A DNA stretch of 5,093 nucleotides from an uncultured Clostridia bacterium. Its GTDB lineage: Bacteria; Bacillota; Clostridia; Oscillospirales; Acutalibacteraceae. Both the position numbers and the translations under genes were made by a program. Below the pieces are notes generated by a model. It was not told where the DNA came from. It saw only the letters and a list, made by a program, of their open reading frames with translations, and made no database searches. Of this stretch, positions 1 to 5,093 are shown in pieces (the first letter of the stretch is position 1; each line of letters starts with the position of its first letter). The stretch covers positions 1 through 5,093 of the forward strand of contig CALDPI010000069.1 of NCBI GenBank assembly GCA_937912045.1, given 5' to 3'.

Positions 1-1
1 A

Positions 2-577
2 GCCAAACAAAAAGTCACCCGTGATTTCCTCGCCGTCGTGCGAGAGAGTCATGGTGTAGGGGCGAATGTTGCTGATGCTCTTGATGCCCTCAATAATGTA
101 AGCCGCCTGACCCAAAACGTTCTTGATTTCCTGCGGTGCAGAGTAGGAAGCATCGGTAAAAGCACCGAAGGACGCGGTATAGGTGAAATATTTTTTATCA
201 AACAGACCGATATCAAGCGGAACAACCCTGCCGCTAATAATATCCTTTGCCGCTTGCACCATATTTTTTGATATGTGAAGACCGCTCGACCATTCGTTGA
301 GTGTTCCGGCAGGGATGTATCCCAAACGGTAGCGGTTGATGTTCTGCATCATTCCGGAAATAACTTCGTTGAGGGTGCCGTCTCCGCCGCAGCAGATGAT
401 GGTGGTATATTCCTCGGACAAATCCCTGACAACGCGCGTCGCGTCACCGCGGCTTTTGGTTGTGTAAACCGTAACGTTGTAGCCTGCATCCGAAAACGTT
501 TTTATAATCTCAAGAAGATTGTTTTTTAACTTTAGCGTACCCGAACAGGGGTTAGCAATTAAAAACAACTTTTCCAT
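2..577 (-). CDS. YegS/BmrU-family diacylglycerol (lipid) kinase, N-terminal part, cut by the window edge
   Basis: Translating the minus strand from the ATG at 577-575 gives 192 codons with no stop before the window begins; the family is usually about 290-310 residues, so roughly the C-terminal third is missing. Motifs of the diacylglycerol kinase catalytic domain are clear: NPCSG at residues 9-13 (the NPxSG nucleotide-binding start), CCGGDGTLNEV at 62-72 with the hallmark GGDGT at 64-68, and PAGTLNEW at 89-96, which corresponds to the usual GT-x-ND element but has Glu95 where Asp is typical. TASFGAF at 134-140 fits the start of the second domain. By family knowledge such enzymes phosphorylate diacylglycerol or a related lipid with ATP at the inner face of the membrane, for phospholipid recycling; the exact substrate cannot be read here. 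The start is supported by GGAGGA at 588-583, five bases from the ATG. It is divergent from mazF. Confidence 0.9.
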   Translation of the reverse strand, partial: MEKLFLIANPCSGTLKLKNNLLEIIKTFSDAGYNVTVYTTKSRGDATRVVRDLSEEYTTIICCGGDGTLNEVISGMMQNINRYRLGYIPAGTLNEWSSGLHISKNMVQAAKDIISGRVVPLDIGLFDKKYFTYTASFGAFTDASYSAPQEIKNVLGQAAYIIEGIKSISNIRPYTMTLSHDGEEITGDFLFG

Positions 578-607
578 TTTATTCCTCCAAAATGACAATA
601 TATATTT

Positions 608-636
608 ATTATATATAATATTATACTACATTTCAA
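608..636 (-). promoter_or_regulatory. Candidate sigma-A promoter of the lipid kinase gene
   Basis: On the minus strand, TTGAAA at 636-631 is followed after exactly 17 bases by a perfect TATAAT at 613-608. Transcription would begin near 601, giving a leader of about 24 bases before the ATG at 577 with the GGAGGA site inside it. A second, overlapping pair (TTGTTT at 648-643, TATAAT at 625-620, again 17 bases apart) lies 12 bases upstream. Both are sequence matches only. Confidence 0.6.
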
Positions 637-789
637 GGACTTAAACAAAAAAATATTAACCCGCACGTCCGCACACCGAAAAAAACCGCCGCATAGTATG
701 TCTTAGAAAATAAAATTCGAAGCAGTGATTATTTTAAAAACTTAAAGGTAACACTAATAACGAAAACATAATCGGAGTGTGAAACATAA

Positions 790-1134
790 ATGACAGTAAA
801 ACGCGGAGATATATACTATGCAGATTTAAGCCCGGTTGTCGGCTCGGAGCAGGGTGGAATAAGACCGGTACTTATCATACAAAACGACGTCGGCAACCGC
901 TACAGTCCCACCGTCATAGCGGCGGCAATCACCAGTCAACAGGACAAAACCCGACTGCCAACCCACATAAAGGTCAGTGCGGACGATTGCGGACTTGCCA
1001 AGGATTCGATAGTATTGCTCGAGCAGGTGCGTACAATAGATAAGCAGCGCTTAAAGGAGCGTATGGGAAGTCTGGGCGTCGGCGCAATGGATAAGGTGGA
1101 CCAGGCGCTTTCGGTTTCCTTCGGACTCGGGTGA
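790..1134 (+). CDS. mazF: MazF/EndoA (PemK-like) mRNA interferase toxin
   Basis: The 114-residue product matches the length and sequence pattern of Bacillus EndoA/NdoA almost throughout: KRGDIYYADLSPVVGSEQGG at residues 4-23, RPVLIIQND at 25-33 and LLEQVRTIDKQRL at 76-88. Arg25 and Thr48, the residues reported as catalytic in the Bacillus enzyme, are both present. The family cleaves single-stranded mRNA at short sites (UACAU for the Bacillus enzyme) as a cytoplasmic dimer, and is held inactive by a small MazE-type antitoxin. Here no antitoxin gene is adjacent: upstream lies a 212-base gap to a divergent gene, downstream a terminator. The nearest Shine-Dalgarno-like match is GGAGTG at 774-779, ten bases before the ATG, a rather weak and distant site that may keep translation low. 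No convincing plus-strand promoter was found; one must lie between about 640 and 770. Recognition of the family is very secure; the cleavage site of this copy is inferred. Confidence 0.95.
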   Translation: MTVKRGDIYYADLSPVVGSEQGGIRPVLIIQNDVGNRYSPTVIAAAITSQQDKTRLPTHIKVSADDCGLAKDSIVLLEQVRTIDKQRLKERMGSLGVGAMDKVDQALSVSFGLG

Positions 1135-1140
1135 ATTTTT

Positions 1141-1184
1141 AATATAAAAAAGCCGACTTTTGTAATAGTCGGCTTTTTTATATT
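1141..1184. terminator. Bidirectional intrinsic terminator between convergent genes
   Basis: Bases 1141-1158 and 1167-1184 are perfect reverse complements (18 bp) around an 8-base loop at 1159-1166. The GC core is AGCCGACT/AGTCGGCT, with A-runs on the left and T-runs on the right, so each strand gives a hairpin followed by U residues. It ends mazF (stop at 1132-1134) on the plus strand and the oxidoreductase on the minus strand, whose TAA stop at 1185-1183 overlaps the outermost bases of the stem. Confidence 0.93.
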
Positions 1185-2199
1185 AAAATTCTATAGTTTT
1201 TCCTGTTTTTCCGCTTTGATATATAGCACAGATAAGCTTTTGGATTTTTAGCGCTTCCTTACCGCTTATAAACGGTTCTGTTCCTTCTTCAACAGAGCGA
1301 TAGAAGTCGGCAATCTGACGGATGTGTTGGAAACCCCAATAGTCCTTTCCGCCCTCGTAATAAATGCTATCTGCTTTTTGTGAAACACTTAATACTGTGC
1401 CATCATTAAATTCTATTTTTGCATCATCATAACTCATAACAGCCTTGCCGTTTTCACACAAAAGGCGGATTTCTATGGGCTCATCACAGCCATAGTTGTT
1501 CATAGCCCAAAAAGCAAGTGTTGCACCGTTTTTAAAACGGATATAGCCTTCACCTGTGTCATCAACCTTCATAATCGAGTGTGCGCGGTTAGCAATATGT
1601 GCCTGAACTTCAACGGGTTCAGAATTTATAAACCAGTTGGCAAGGTCAAGTGAGTGTATTGCCTGGTCGATGATAACACCGCCGCCCTCTTTTTCCCAAG
1701 TGCCCTTCCAATCAGAAAGCGCATAGTATGAATCAGGTTTGCACCAGGTAAGCGTGCAACGGGCACTTATAACTTTACCAAGCTTTCCGTTTTCGATATT
1801 TTCTTTTATAAGGCGGGAAGTGTCGTTGTAACGGCATTGAAAAATTATACCATAACGAAGATTTTTTTCTTCCGCCAGACGCACATTTGCTTCGCCATCT
1901 GCATAATCAATGCTCATAGGCTTTTCGCAGAGCACATTAACACCATGCTCCAACGCATAGCGTGATATTACGGGATGCATATAGTGCGGTACACAAATAT
2001 GTACAACATCTAAATTAGCGTTGTCGATTAGTTCTTTATAATCGTAATATGCGGGAACATTATATTTTTTGGCAGCGGCATCTGCGCGGTCTTTTTTGAT
2101 GTCACAAACACCAACAAGTTGAGCATTTTCCAAATGGTCACAACTTGTCGCGTGCATTGTAAATATGCAACCGCAACCAATAATTCCTACTCTAAGCAT
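1183..2199 (-). CDS. Gfo/Idh/MocA-family NAD(P)-dependent oxidoreductase
   Basis: The 338-residue product has the usual family length. The N-terminal Rossmann fold opens at once with VGIIGCGCIF (residues 4-13, a GxGxx dinucleotide loop), and Asp33 ends the second strand, which favours NAD over NADP. CEKPM at 91-95 carries the conserved EKP lysine (Lys93). FQCRYN at 120-125 and GGGVIIDQAIHSLD at 172-185 supply the second-domain signature, with Asp178 and His182 as likely substrate and catalytic residues. The family oxidises or reduces sugars, inositols and sugar nucleotides in the cytosol; the substrate cannot be named from sequence. An in-frame TTG at 2208 lies one base from the ribosome binding site, so the ATG at 2199, ten bases from AAGGAG, is the better start. 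The gene stands alone: no neighbour on its strand is closer than 333 bases, and hairpin terminators lie on both sides. Its GC in sampled stretches is about 42%, lower than neighbouring genes. Confidence 0.93.
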   Translation of the reverse strand: MLRVGIIGCGCIFTMHATSCDHLENAQLVGVCDIKKDRADAAAKKYNVPAYYDYKELIDNANLDVVHICVPHYMHPVISRYALEHGVNVLCEKPMSIDYADGEANVRLAEEKNLRYGIIFQCRYNDTSRLIKENIENGKLGKVISARCTLTWCKPDSYYALSDWKGTWEKEGGGVIIDQAIHSLDLANWFINSEPVEVQAHIANRAHSIMKVDDTGEGYIRFKNGATLAFWAMNNYGCDEPIEIRLLCENGKAVMSYDDAKIEFNDGTVLSVSQKADSIYYEGGKDYWGFQHIRQIADFYRSVEEGTEPFISGKEALKIQKLICAIYQSGKTGKTIEF

Positions 2200-2209
2200 C
2201 AAAATCAAA

Positions 2210-2215
2210 CTCCTT
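2210..2215 (-). promoter_or_regulatory. Ribosome binding site that decides the oxidoreductase start
   Basis: AAGGAG reads on the minus strand from 2215 to 2210. It is ten bases from the ATG at 2199-2197 but only one base from the in-frame TTG at 2208-2206, so the longer reading that begins at the TTG is not credible. Confidence 0.8.
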
Positions 2216-2438
2216 TATAAAATTTGTTTTTTCAAGATAGTTATATCAAAAATAACATTTTATTAAAATTCAATTTTGTGCTTTTTATGTATAATTTTGA
2301 AAACTTATAAAAAAACTAAAGTTTTAATATGTATAACAAATACCTACCCGCGTGGTTTTAATTATATAATAAAAATCAACCTTTTTGAAATGTACAATTT
2401 TAAGGATAAATAGAATTTGAAACAATTTTTGCTTAGAT
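2216..2438. other. AT-rich intergenic region with a possible long leader
   Basis: This 223-base stretch has no credible gene and is about 18% GC in its central 180 bases. On the minus strand it must hold the oxidoreductase promoter. It also contains a small palindrome, AAAACT-AA-AGTTTT at 2312-2325, which could be an operator or chance in AT-rich DNA. No conserved riboswitch or T-box core was recognised. Confidence 0.6.
2361..2389 (-). promoter_or_regulatory. Candidate sigma-A promoter of the oxidoreductase gene
   Basis: On the minus strand TTCAAA (2389-2384, four of six matches to the -35 consensus) is 17 bases from a perfect TATAAT (2366-2361). Transcription would start near 2354, leaving an unusually long leader of about 155 bases. 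In DNA this AT-rich, -10-like strings arise by chance, so this is only the best candidate. Confidence 0.4.
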
Positions 2439-2477
2439 AAAAAGACACGGCGATGCTGACGCATACCGTGTCTTTTT
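2439..2477 (-). terminator. Intrinsic terminator of the hydrolase-fusion operon
   Basis: AAAAAGACACGG at 2439-2450 pairs perfectly with CCGTGTCTTTTT at 2466-2477; inside the 15-base loop ATGC (2453-2456) and GCAT (2461-2464) can extend the stem past a small internal bulge. Read on the minus strand it follows the stop codon at 2535-2533 by about 55 bases and ends in a U-run, so it should end transcription of the operon before the oxidoreductase promoter. The symmetrical A and T tails mean it could also act on the other strand. Confidence 0.9.
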
Positions 2478-2532
2478 AACACATTAGACTGCAAAGAATT
2501 TGCCTTTTTAGGCGTTCTATTACAGTCGGTTA

Positions 2533-3993
2533 TTAGTTTTTAAGGCTCTGCATAGGTGCAGGAATCTGTCCGCCGCGGTGAATGAACTTTGCAGGGGAGC
2601 AGGTGTTAACGTGCATAACGGGTCCCTCACCCAAAAGTCCGCCAAAGGAGAGATAGTCGCCGGCCTTTTTGTCAATGGCAGGGATAACGCGCACAGCGGT
2701 GGTTTTGGAATTGACCATACCAATCGCGGCTTCGTCGGCAATAATGGCAGAGATAACCTCGCACGGTGTGTCACCGGGAATGTTAATCATATCCAGTCCG
2801 ACAGAGCAAACTGCCGTCATAGCCTCAAGCTTTTCAATAATGAGGTTTCCGCTCGATGCGGCATCAATCATACCTGCATCCTCGGTGACGGGGATAAATG
2901 CACCCGAAAGTCCACCAATTTTGGAGGATGCCATAACGCCACCCTTTTTAACCGAGTCATTAAGCATTGCAAGCGTGGCGGTCGTGCCGTATGCGCCGCA
3001 CTGTTCAAGACCGATTTCCTCAAGTATGTGTGCAACCGAATCACCGATTGCGGGGGTGGGCGCCAACGATAAATCAACAATTCCGAAAGGAACACCCAAA
3101 CGCTCAGAGGCCAGACCTCCGACGAGCTGTCCCATTCTTGTAATCTTAAATGCAGTGCGCTTTATAAGCTCTGCAACCTGTGTGATGTTTAGGTCCTTGC
3201 TGTTTTTGAGAGCCGCGCGTACAACACCCGGTCCCGAAACACCGACGTTGACAACGACGTCCGCTTCGCCAACGCCGTGAAAAGCCCCCGCCATGAAAGG
3301 ATTGTCCTCTACCGCGTTGCAAAACGCCACGAGCTTTGCCGCGCCGATGCCGCCTTTATCTGCCGTTAATTCAGCGGATTTTTTGACGATCTCGCCCATC
3401 ATGCGGCGGCGGTCAAAAAGAAATTCGATTTCTTCTTCCACTTCGTCCGCCCTGCCTGCCTTATCCTCCGCAACTGCAGCGACAAAAGCGTAAAAGCGGC
3501 GGGTGGTATTGTGGAAATCCGGAATGGTTTCGTGAAGGTCTTCAACAGGATAATCTAAAAGAAGCTTCTGAAATTCGCCGAAGATGCGGCCGACCTCATA
3601 GAAATGCTCGGGCTTTTTGACGCTGTTGTAGGGCGTGGCATTGTCGATGAAGTAGTATGCTCTCCAGTAAGAGCCGTCGGGATCCTTATGCATGATGCCG
3701 CCGGATTTGGTCTTGATCATCTGTAAAACGCGCCTGTCGGGGCAGAGATTTTCCTTTTCGATCGTCGCTTTCAGATGCTCCGTCACATGCAGTATGTTTT
3801 CCATCACCTTTTCAGGCTCTTTGAAAACATAAGGATTGATGTGCTGAAGCGTGTAGTGAATAATTCTTTCACCGGATTTGTAAGTAAGATGATAGGTATT
3901 GTTGATGTTTCCTGAGGTCAGTTCCGTAGCGGAAACGAATTTTCCGATAAAGGGGAACTGCGGAAGAATGCCTTTTATGCGGTTATACAGCAA
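2533..3993 (-). CDS. In-frame chimera: NahK-like kinase N-terminal half joined to UPF0210/PFL C-terminal half
   Basis: Residues 1 to about 197 resemble the phosphotransferase (APH-fold) family of N-acetylhexosamine 1-kinases: SGNINNTYHLTY at 27-38 is the nucleotide loop, followed by YTLQHINPYVF at 47-57, VMENI at 63-67 and the helical ETIPDFHNTTRRF region at 155-167. The catalytic HNDTK-type loop and the DLDT metal site, expected just after residue 200, are absent. From about residue 199 the protein is a UPF0210/PFL family sequence to its natural end: MGEIVKKSAELT (199-210), AVEDNPFMAGAFHGVGEAD (227-245), SERLGVPFGIVDLSLAPTP, KIGGLSGAFIP, and the terminal GGQIPAP-x5-KN. Full PFL proteins are about 445-450 residues, so about 170 N-terminal residues are missing. 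The start is TTG at 3993-3991, nine bases from AAGGAGG. Neither activity can be assumed; as a kinase it should be dead. A genuine recombination product and a misassembled contig both fit. Confidence 0.85.
   Translation of the reverse strand: MLYNRIKGILPQFPFIGKFVSATELTSGNINNTYHLTYKSGERIIHYTLQHINPYVFKEPEKVMENILHVTEHLKATIEKENLCPDRRVLQMIKTKSGGIMHKDPDGSYWRAYYFIDNATPYNSVKKPEHFYEVGRIFGEFQKLLLDYPVEDLHETIPDFHNTTRRFYAFVAAVAEDKAGRADEVEEEIEFLFDRRRMMGEIVKKSAELTADKGGIGAAKLVAFCNAVEDNPFMAGAFHGVGEADVVVNVGVSGPGVVRAALKNSKDLNITQVAELIKRTAFKITRMGQLVGGLASERLGVPFGIVDLSLAPTPAIGDSVAHILEEIGLEQCGAYGTTATLAMLNDSVKKGGVMASSKIGGLSGAFIPVTEDAGMIDAASSGNLIIEKLEAMTAVCSVGLDMINIPGDTPCEVISAIIADEAAIGMVNSKTTAVRVIPAIDKKAGDYLSFGGLLGEGPVMHVNTCSPAKFIHRGGQIPAPMQSLKN
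3385..3415 (-). other. Probable junction between kinase-derived and PFL-derived sequence
   Basis: The change of family falls between codons for residues 193 and 203. Just before it the protein still reads as the kinase helix EEIEFLFDRR (187-196); just after it reads as the PFL helix that in homologues begins DMGRIIKE. At the join the minus strand carries a short CCG-repeat (3412-3404) followed by a doubled ATG (3402-3397), simple sequence that could support slippage, microhomology recombination or a false assembly overlap. The exact breakpoint cannot be fixed without homologues. Confidence 0.6.
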
Positions 3994-4002
3994 GGAAGAA
4001 AA

Positions 4003-4009
4003 CCTCCTT
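4003..4009 (-). promoter_or_regulatory. Ribosome binding site for the TTG-started fusion ORF
   Basis: AAGGAGG reads on the minus strand from 4009 to 4003, nine bases before the TTG at 3993. The next in-frame ATG is at residue 64, inside the kinase lobe, so the TTG is the only start that keeps the glycine-rich loop. The site lies five bases past the hydrolase stop codon, supporting coupled translation from one transcript. Confidence 0.8.
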
Positions 4010-4014
4010 CTTTC

Positions 4015-5043
4015 TTACGGATAGGGTACGCCGTAAACAGTTTCAAAGCCCTGCTTTCTGAGCGCATAGGGCGCATCATTTTTGCGGGAGGGATGTACGC
4101 GGTTTGTGAGAAGAACCACGTAAACGCCGGTTTCGCTGTCAAGCCACAGGCTCGTTCCGGTAAAGCCGGTGTGTCCGACGATGTTTCCGCCTTCCTTTTC
4201 ATGATACGCGATCCATCCGAGACAGCGGCTGGAATCCAGATGCGCAGTCTGGTTTGTGAAGGACTTTTTGACCCATTCCTGATCGAATACAGCGTTCGGC
4301 GTCGGAGGCAGTATGGCTGCGCAGAACTTTGCAAGGTCTCTCGCAGTCGAAAATACGCCCGCATGACCCGCTACGCCGCCCAGCTGGCAGGCGCGCTCGT
4401 CGTGCACGCTTCCGCGAACGGGCAGGGTTTCGCCGACTCTGATTTCCGTCGCCGCGCAGTAGGAGCCGGGCGCGGGATTAAAGCAGGTGTCCTTCATGCC
4501 GAGCTTTCTCCAGAGCTCGGTGACAAACACATCCAGCGGCTTTCCGGTCTGATAGGCGATGATTTCGCCCAGGAAAATAAAGCTCAAATCGGAATAGACA
4601 ACTTCGGTATTGATGGGCTTTACCGGCGGAGTATTCAAAAGGCCGTTGATTCTCTCTTCACGCGTGGGGCCGAACTGATCCGTATCCATGAAAGGAACAA
4701 GGCCCGCCGTGTGGGTAAGAAGATTGAACACGGTGACTTTTTCAAGCTCGGGATGCACTTTCTTTCCGATGGCGACGGGCAGGGGCGTGTCGAGGGAAAC
4801 CTTGCCCTCCTGAAGGAGCAGAACCATCGGCGCCCAAACGCCGGTGAGCTTGGAAAGAGACGCAATGTCAAAAAGCGTGTCTTCCGTCATAGGCTCGACG
4901 ACGGGCGTAATGATGGCGTTTCCGAACGCCTTTAAGTCATAAATCTCATCGCCGCGGCCGATCGCGACGACCGCGCCGGGAACGAATTTGTCTTCCACGT
5001 ATTTTTCAACCTGTTTGATGAATTCCTCAAATCTCTTTTCCAT
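4015..5043 (-). CDS. Beta-lactamase-family (class C-like) serine hydrolase
   Basis: The 342-residue protein has all three motifs of the penicillin-binding/AmpC/esterase fold: SxxK as SLSK at 62-65 (nucleophile Ser62, Lys65), a YSD triad at 150-152 in place of YxN, and HTG at 292-294-region within GHTGFTG (290-296) as the KTG equivalent. LLTHTAGL at 108-115 and GGVAGHAGVFSTARDLAKF at 222-240 are typical of the YbbE-type branch, which in Bacillus lies in a muropeptide-recycling cluster. No signal peptide or membrane segment is seen; the charged N-terminus suggests a cytoplasmic protein. It is more likely a peptidase or esterase than an antibiotic resistance enzyme. The ATG at 5043 is preceded by AGGAGG at 5057-5052, eight bases away. 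Only 21 bases separate its stop from the TTG start of the fusion ORF, so the two are co-transcribed. Sampled GC is about 55-60%, highest in the window. Confidence 0.9.
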   Translation of the reverse strand: MEKRFEEFIKQVEKYVEDKFVPGAVVAIGRGDEIYDLKAFGNAIITPVVEPMTEDTLFDIASLSKLTGVWAPMVLLLQEGKVSLDTPLPVAIGKKVHPELEKVTVFNLLTHTAGLVPFMDTDQFGPTREERINGLLNTPPVKPINTEVVYSDLSFIFLGEIIAYQTGKPLDVFVTELWRKLGMKDTCFNPAPGSYCAATEIRVGETLPVRGSVHDERACQLGGVAGHAGVFSTARDLAKFCAAILPPTPNAVFDQEWVKKSFTNQTAHLDSSRCLGWIAYHEKEGGNIVGHTGFTGTSLWLDSETGVYVVLLTNRVHPSRKNDAPYALRKQGFETVYGVPYP

Positions 5044-5093
5044 AATCCACGCCTCCTAAATCTTATGCACAAAGCATGCATCAATTCAGCTTT

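Noticed and set aside
38..529. Two plus-strand open frames (77 and 84 codons) inside the lipid kinase gene, checked as a possible mazF antitoxin
   Set aside because: They are antisense to a well-supported kinase sequence, lack ribosome binding sites and show no ribbon-helix-helix or AbrB-like pattern.
691..772. Several weak -35/-10 pairs as the mazF promoter
   Set aside because: Each matches the consensus at only three or four positions per box, or would start transcription inside the ribosome binding site.
2200..2208. Upstream TTG start of the oxidoreductase (341 residues)
   Set aside because: It lies one base from the AAGGAG site, too close for initiation, whereas the ATG at 2199 is well placed and puts the Rossmann strand at the N-terminus as usual.
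2491..2513. Small overlapping inverted repeats (GCAAA-GAA-TTTGC and GCC-TTTTTA-GGC) just after the fusion ORF
   Set aside because: The stems are three to five base pairs with no U-run, far weaker than the hairpin at 2439-2477.
2578..3280. Long plus-strand open frames opposite the PFL half of the fusion
   Set aside because: The minus strand carries unmistakable family motifs throughout; the antisense frames have no recognisable domain and reflect codon bias.
3975..4364. 129-codon minus-strand frame overlapping the hydrolase and fusion ORFs
   Set aside because: It is out of frame with two family-supported genes and has no ribosome binding site or motif of its own.
4093..4935. 280-codon plus-strand frame opposite the serine hydrolase
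   Set aside because: It is antisense to a gene with complete SxxK, YSD and HTG motifs and a strong start site; its arginine-rich composition is typical of a GC-rich shadow frame.
5044..5093. Possible 3' end of another gene upstream of the hydrolase
   Set aside because: Only 50 bases are available; two of three minus-strand frames hit stops near the edge, but nothing identifies a coding sequence.

Overview
The window reads as Firmicutes/Clostridia DNA, probably from an anaerobic gut-type relative of the Oscillospiraceae or Lachnospiraceae. The clues are strong AGGAGG-type ribosome binding sites, very AT-rich gaps between genes of moderate GC, TTG as a start codon, a MazF close to the Bacillus EndoA type, and a UPF0210 (PFL family) sequence. 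Species cannot be told from this sequence.

Layout, left to right. (1) Bases 2-577, minus strand: the N-terminal 192 codons of a YegS/BmrU-type diacylglycerol (lipid) kinase, cut by the window edge, with good sigma-A promoter candidates upstream. (2) Bases 790-1134, plus strand: a complete MazF/EndoA mRNA interferase with no antitoxin gene beside it. (3) Bases 1141-1184: a perfect 18-bp hairpin terminator shared by the convergent mazF and the next gene. (4) Bases 1183-2199, minus strand: a Gfo/Idh/MocA-family NAD(P)-dependent oxidoreductase, transcribed alone behind a very AT-rich leader. (5) Bases 2439-2477: a second strong hairpin terminator. (6) Bases 2533-3993, minus strand: a 486-residue ORF that joins the first ~197 residues of a NahK-like phosphotransferase-family kinase, in frame, to the last ~288 residues of a UPF0210/PFL protein. 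(7) Bases 4015-5043, minus strand: a complete class-C beta-lactamase-family serine hydrolase, 21 bases upstream of the fusion ORF and surely in the same operon.

How the genes relate. The hydrolase and the kinase half of the fusion would make sense together in amino-sugar or muropeptide salvage, but the kinase fragment has lost its catalytic half. The PFL half has lost its N-terminal ~170 residues and the small ACT-domain gene that usually precedes this family. The sharp in-frame join near base 3400 is the main anomaly. It is either a deletion/recombination product in the genome or an assembly chimera. The lipid kinase, mazF and oxidoreductase look like ordinary independent units. I see no RNA gene, CRISPR array, insertion sequence or phage gene.
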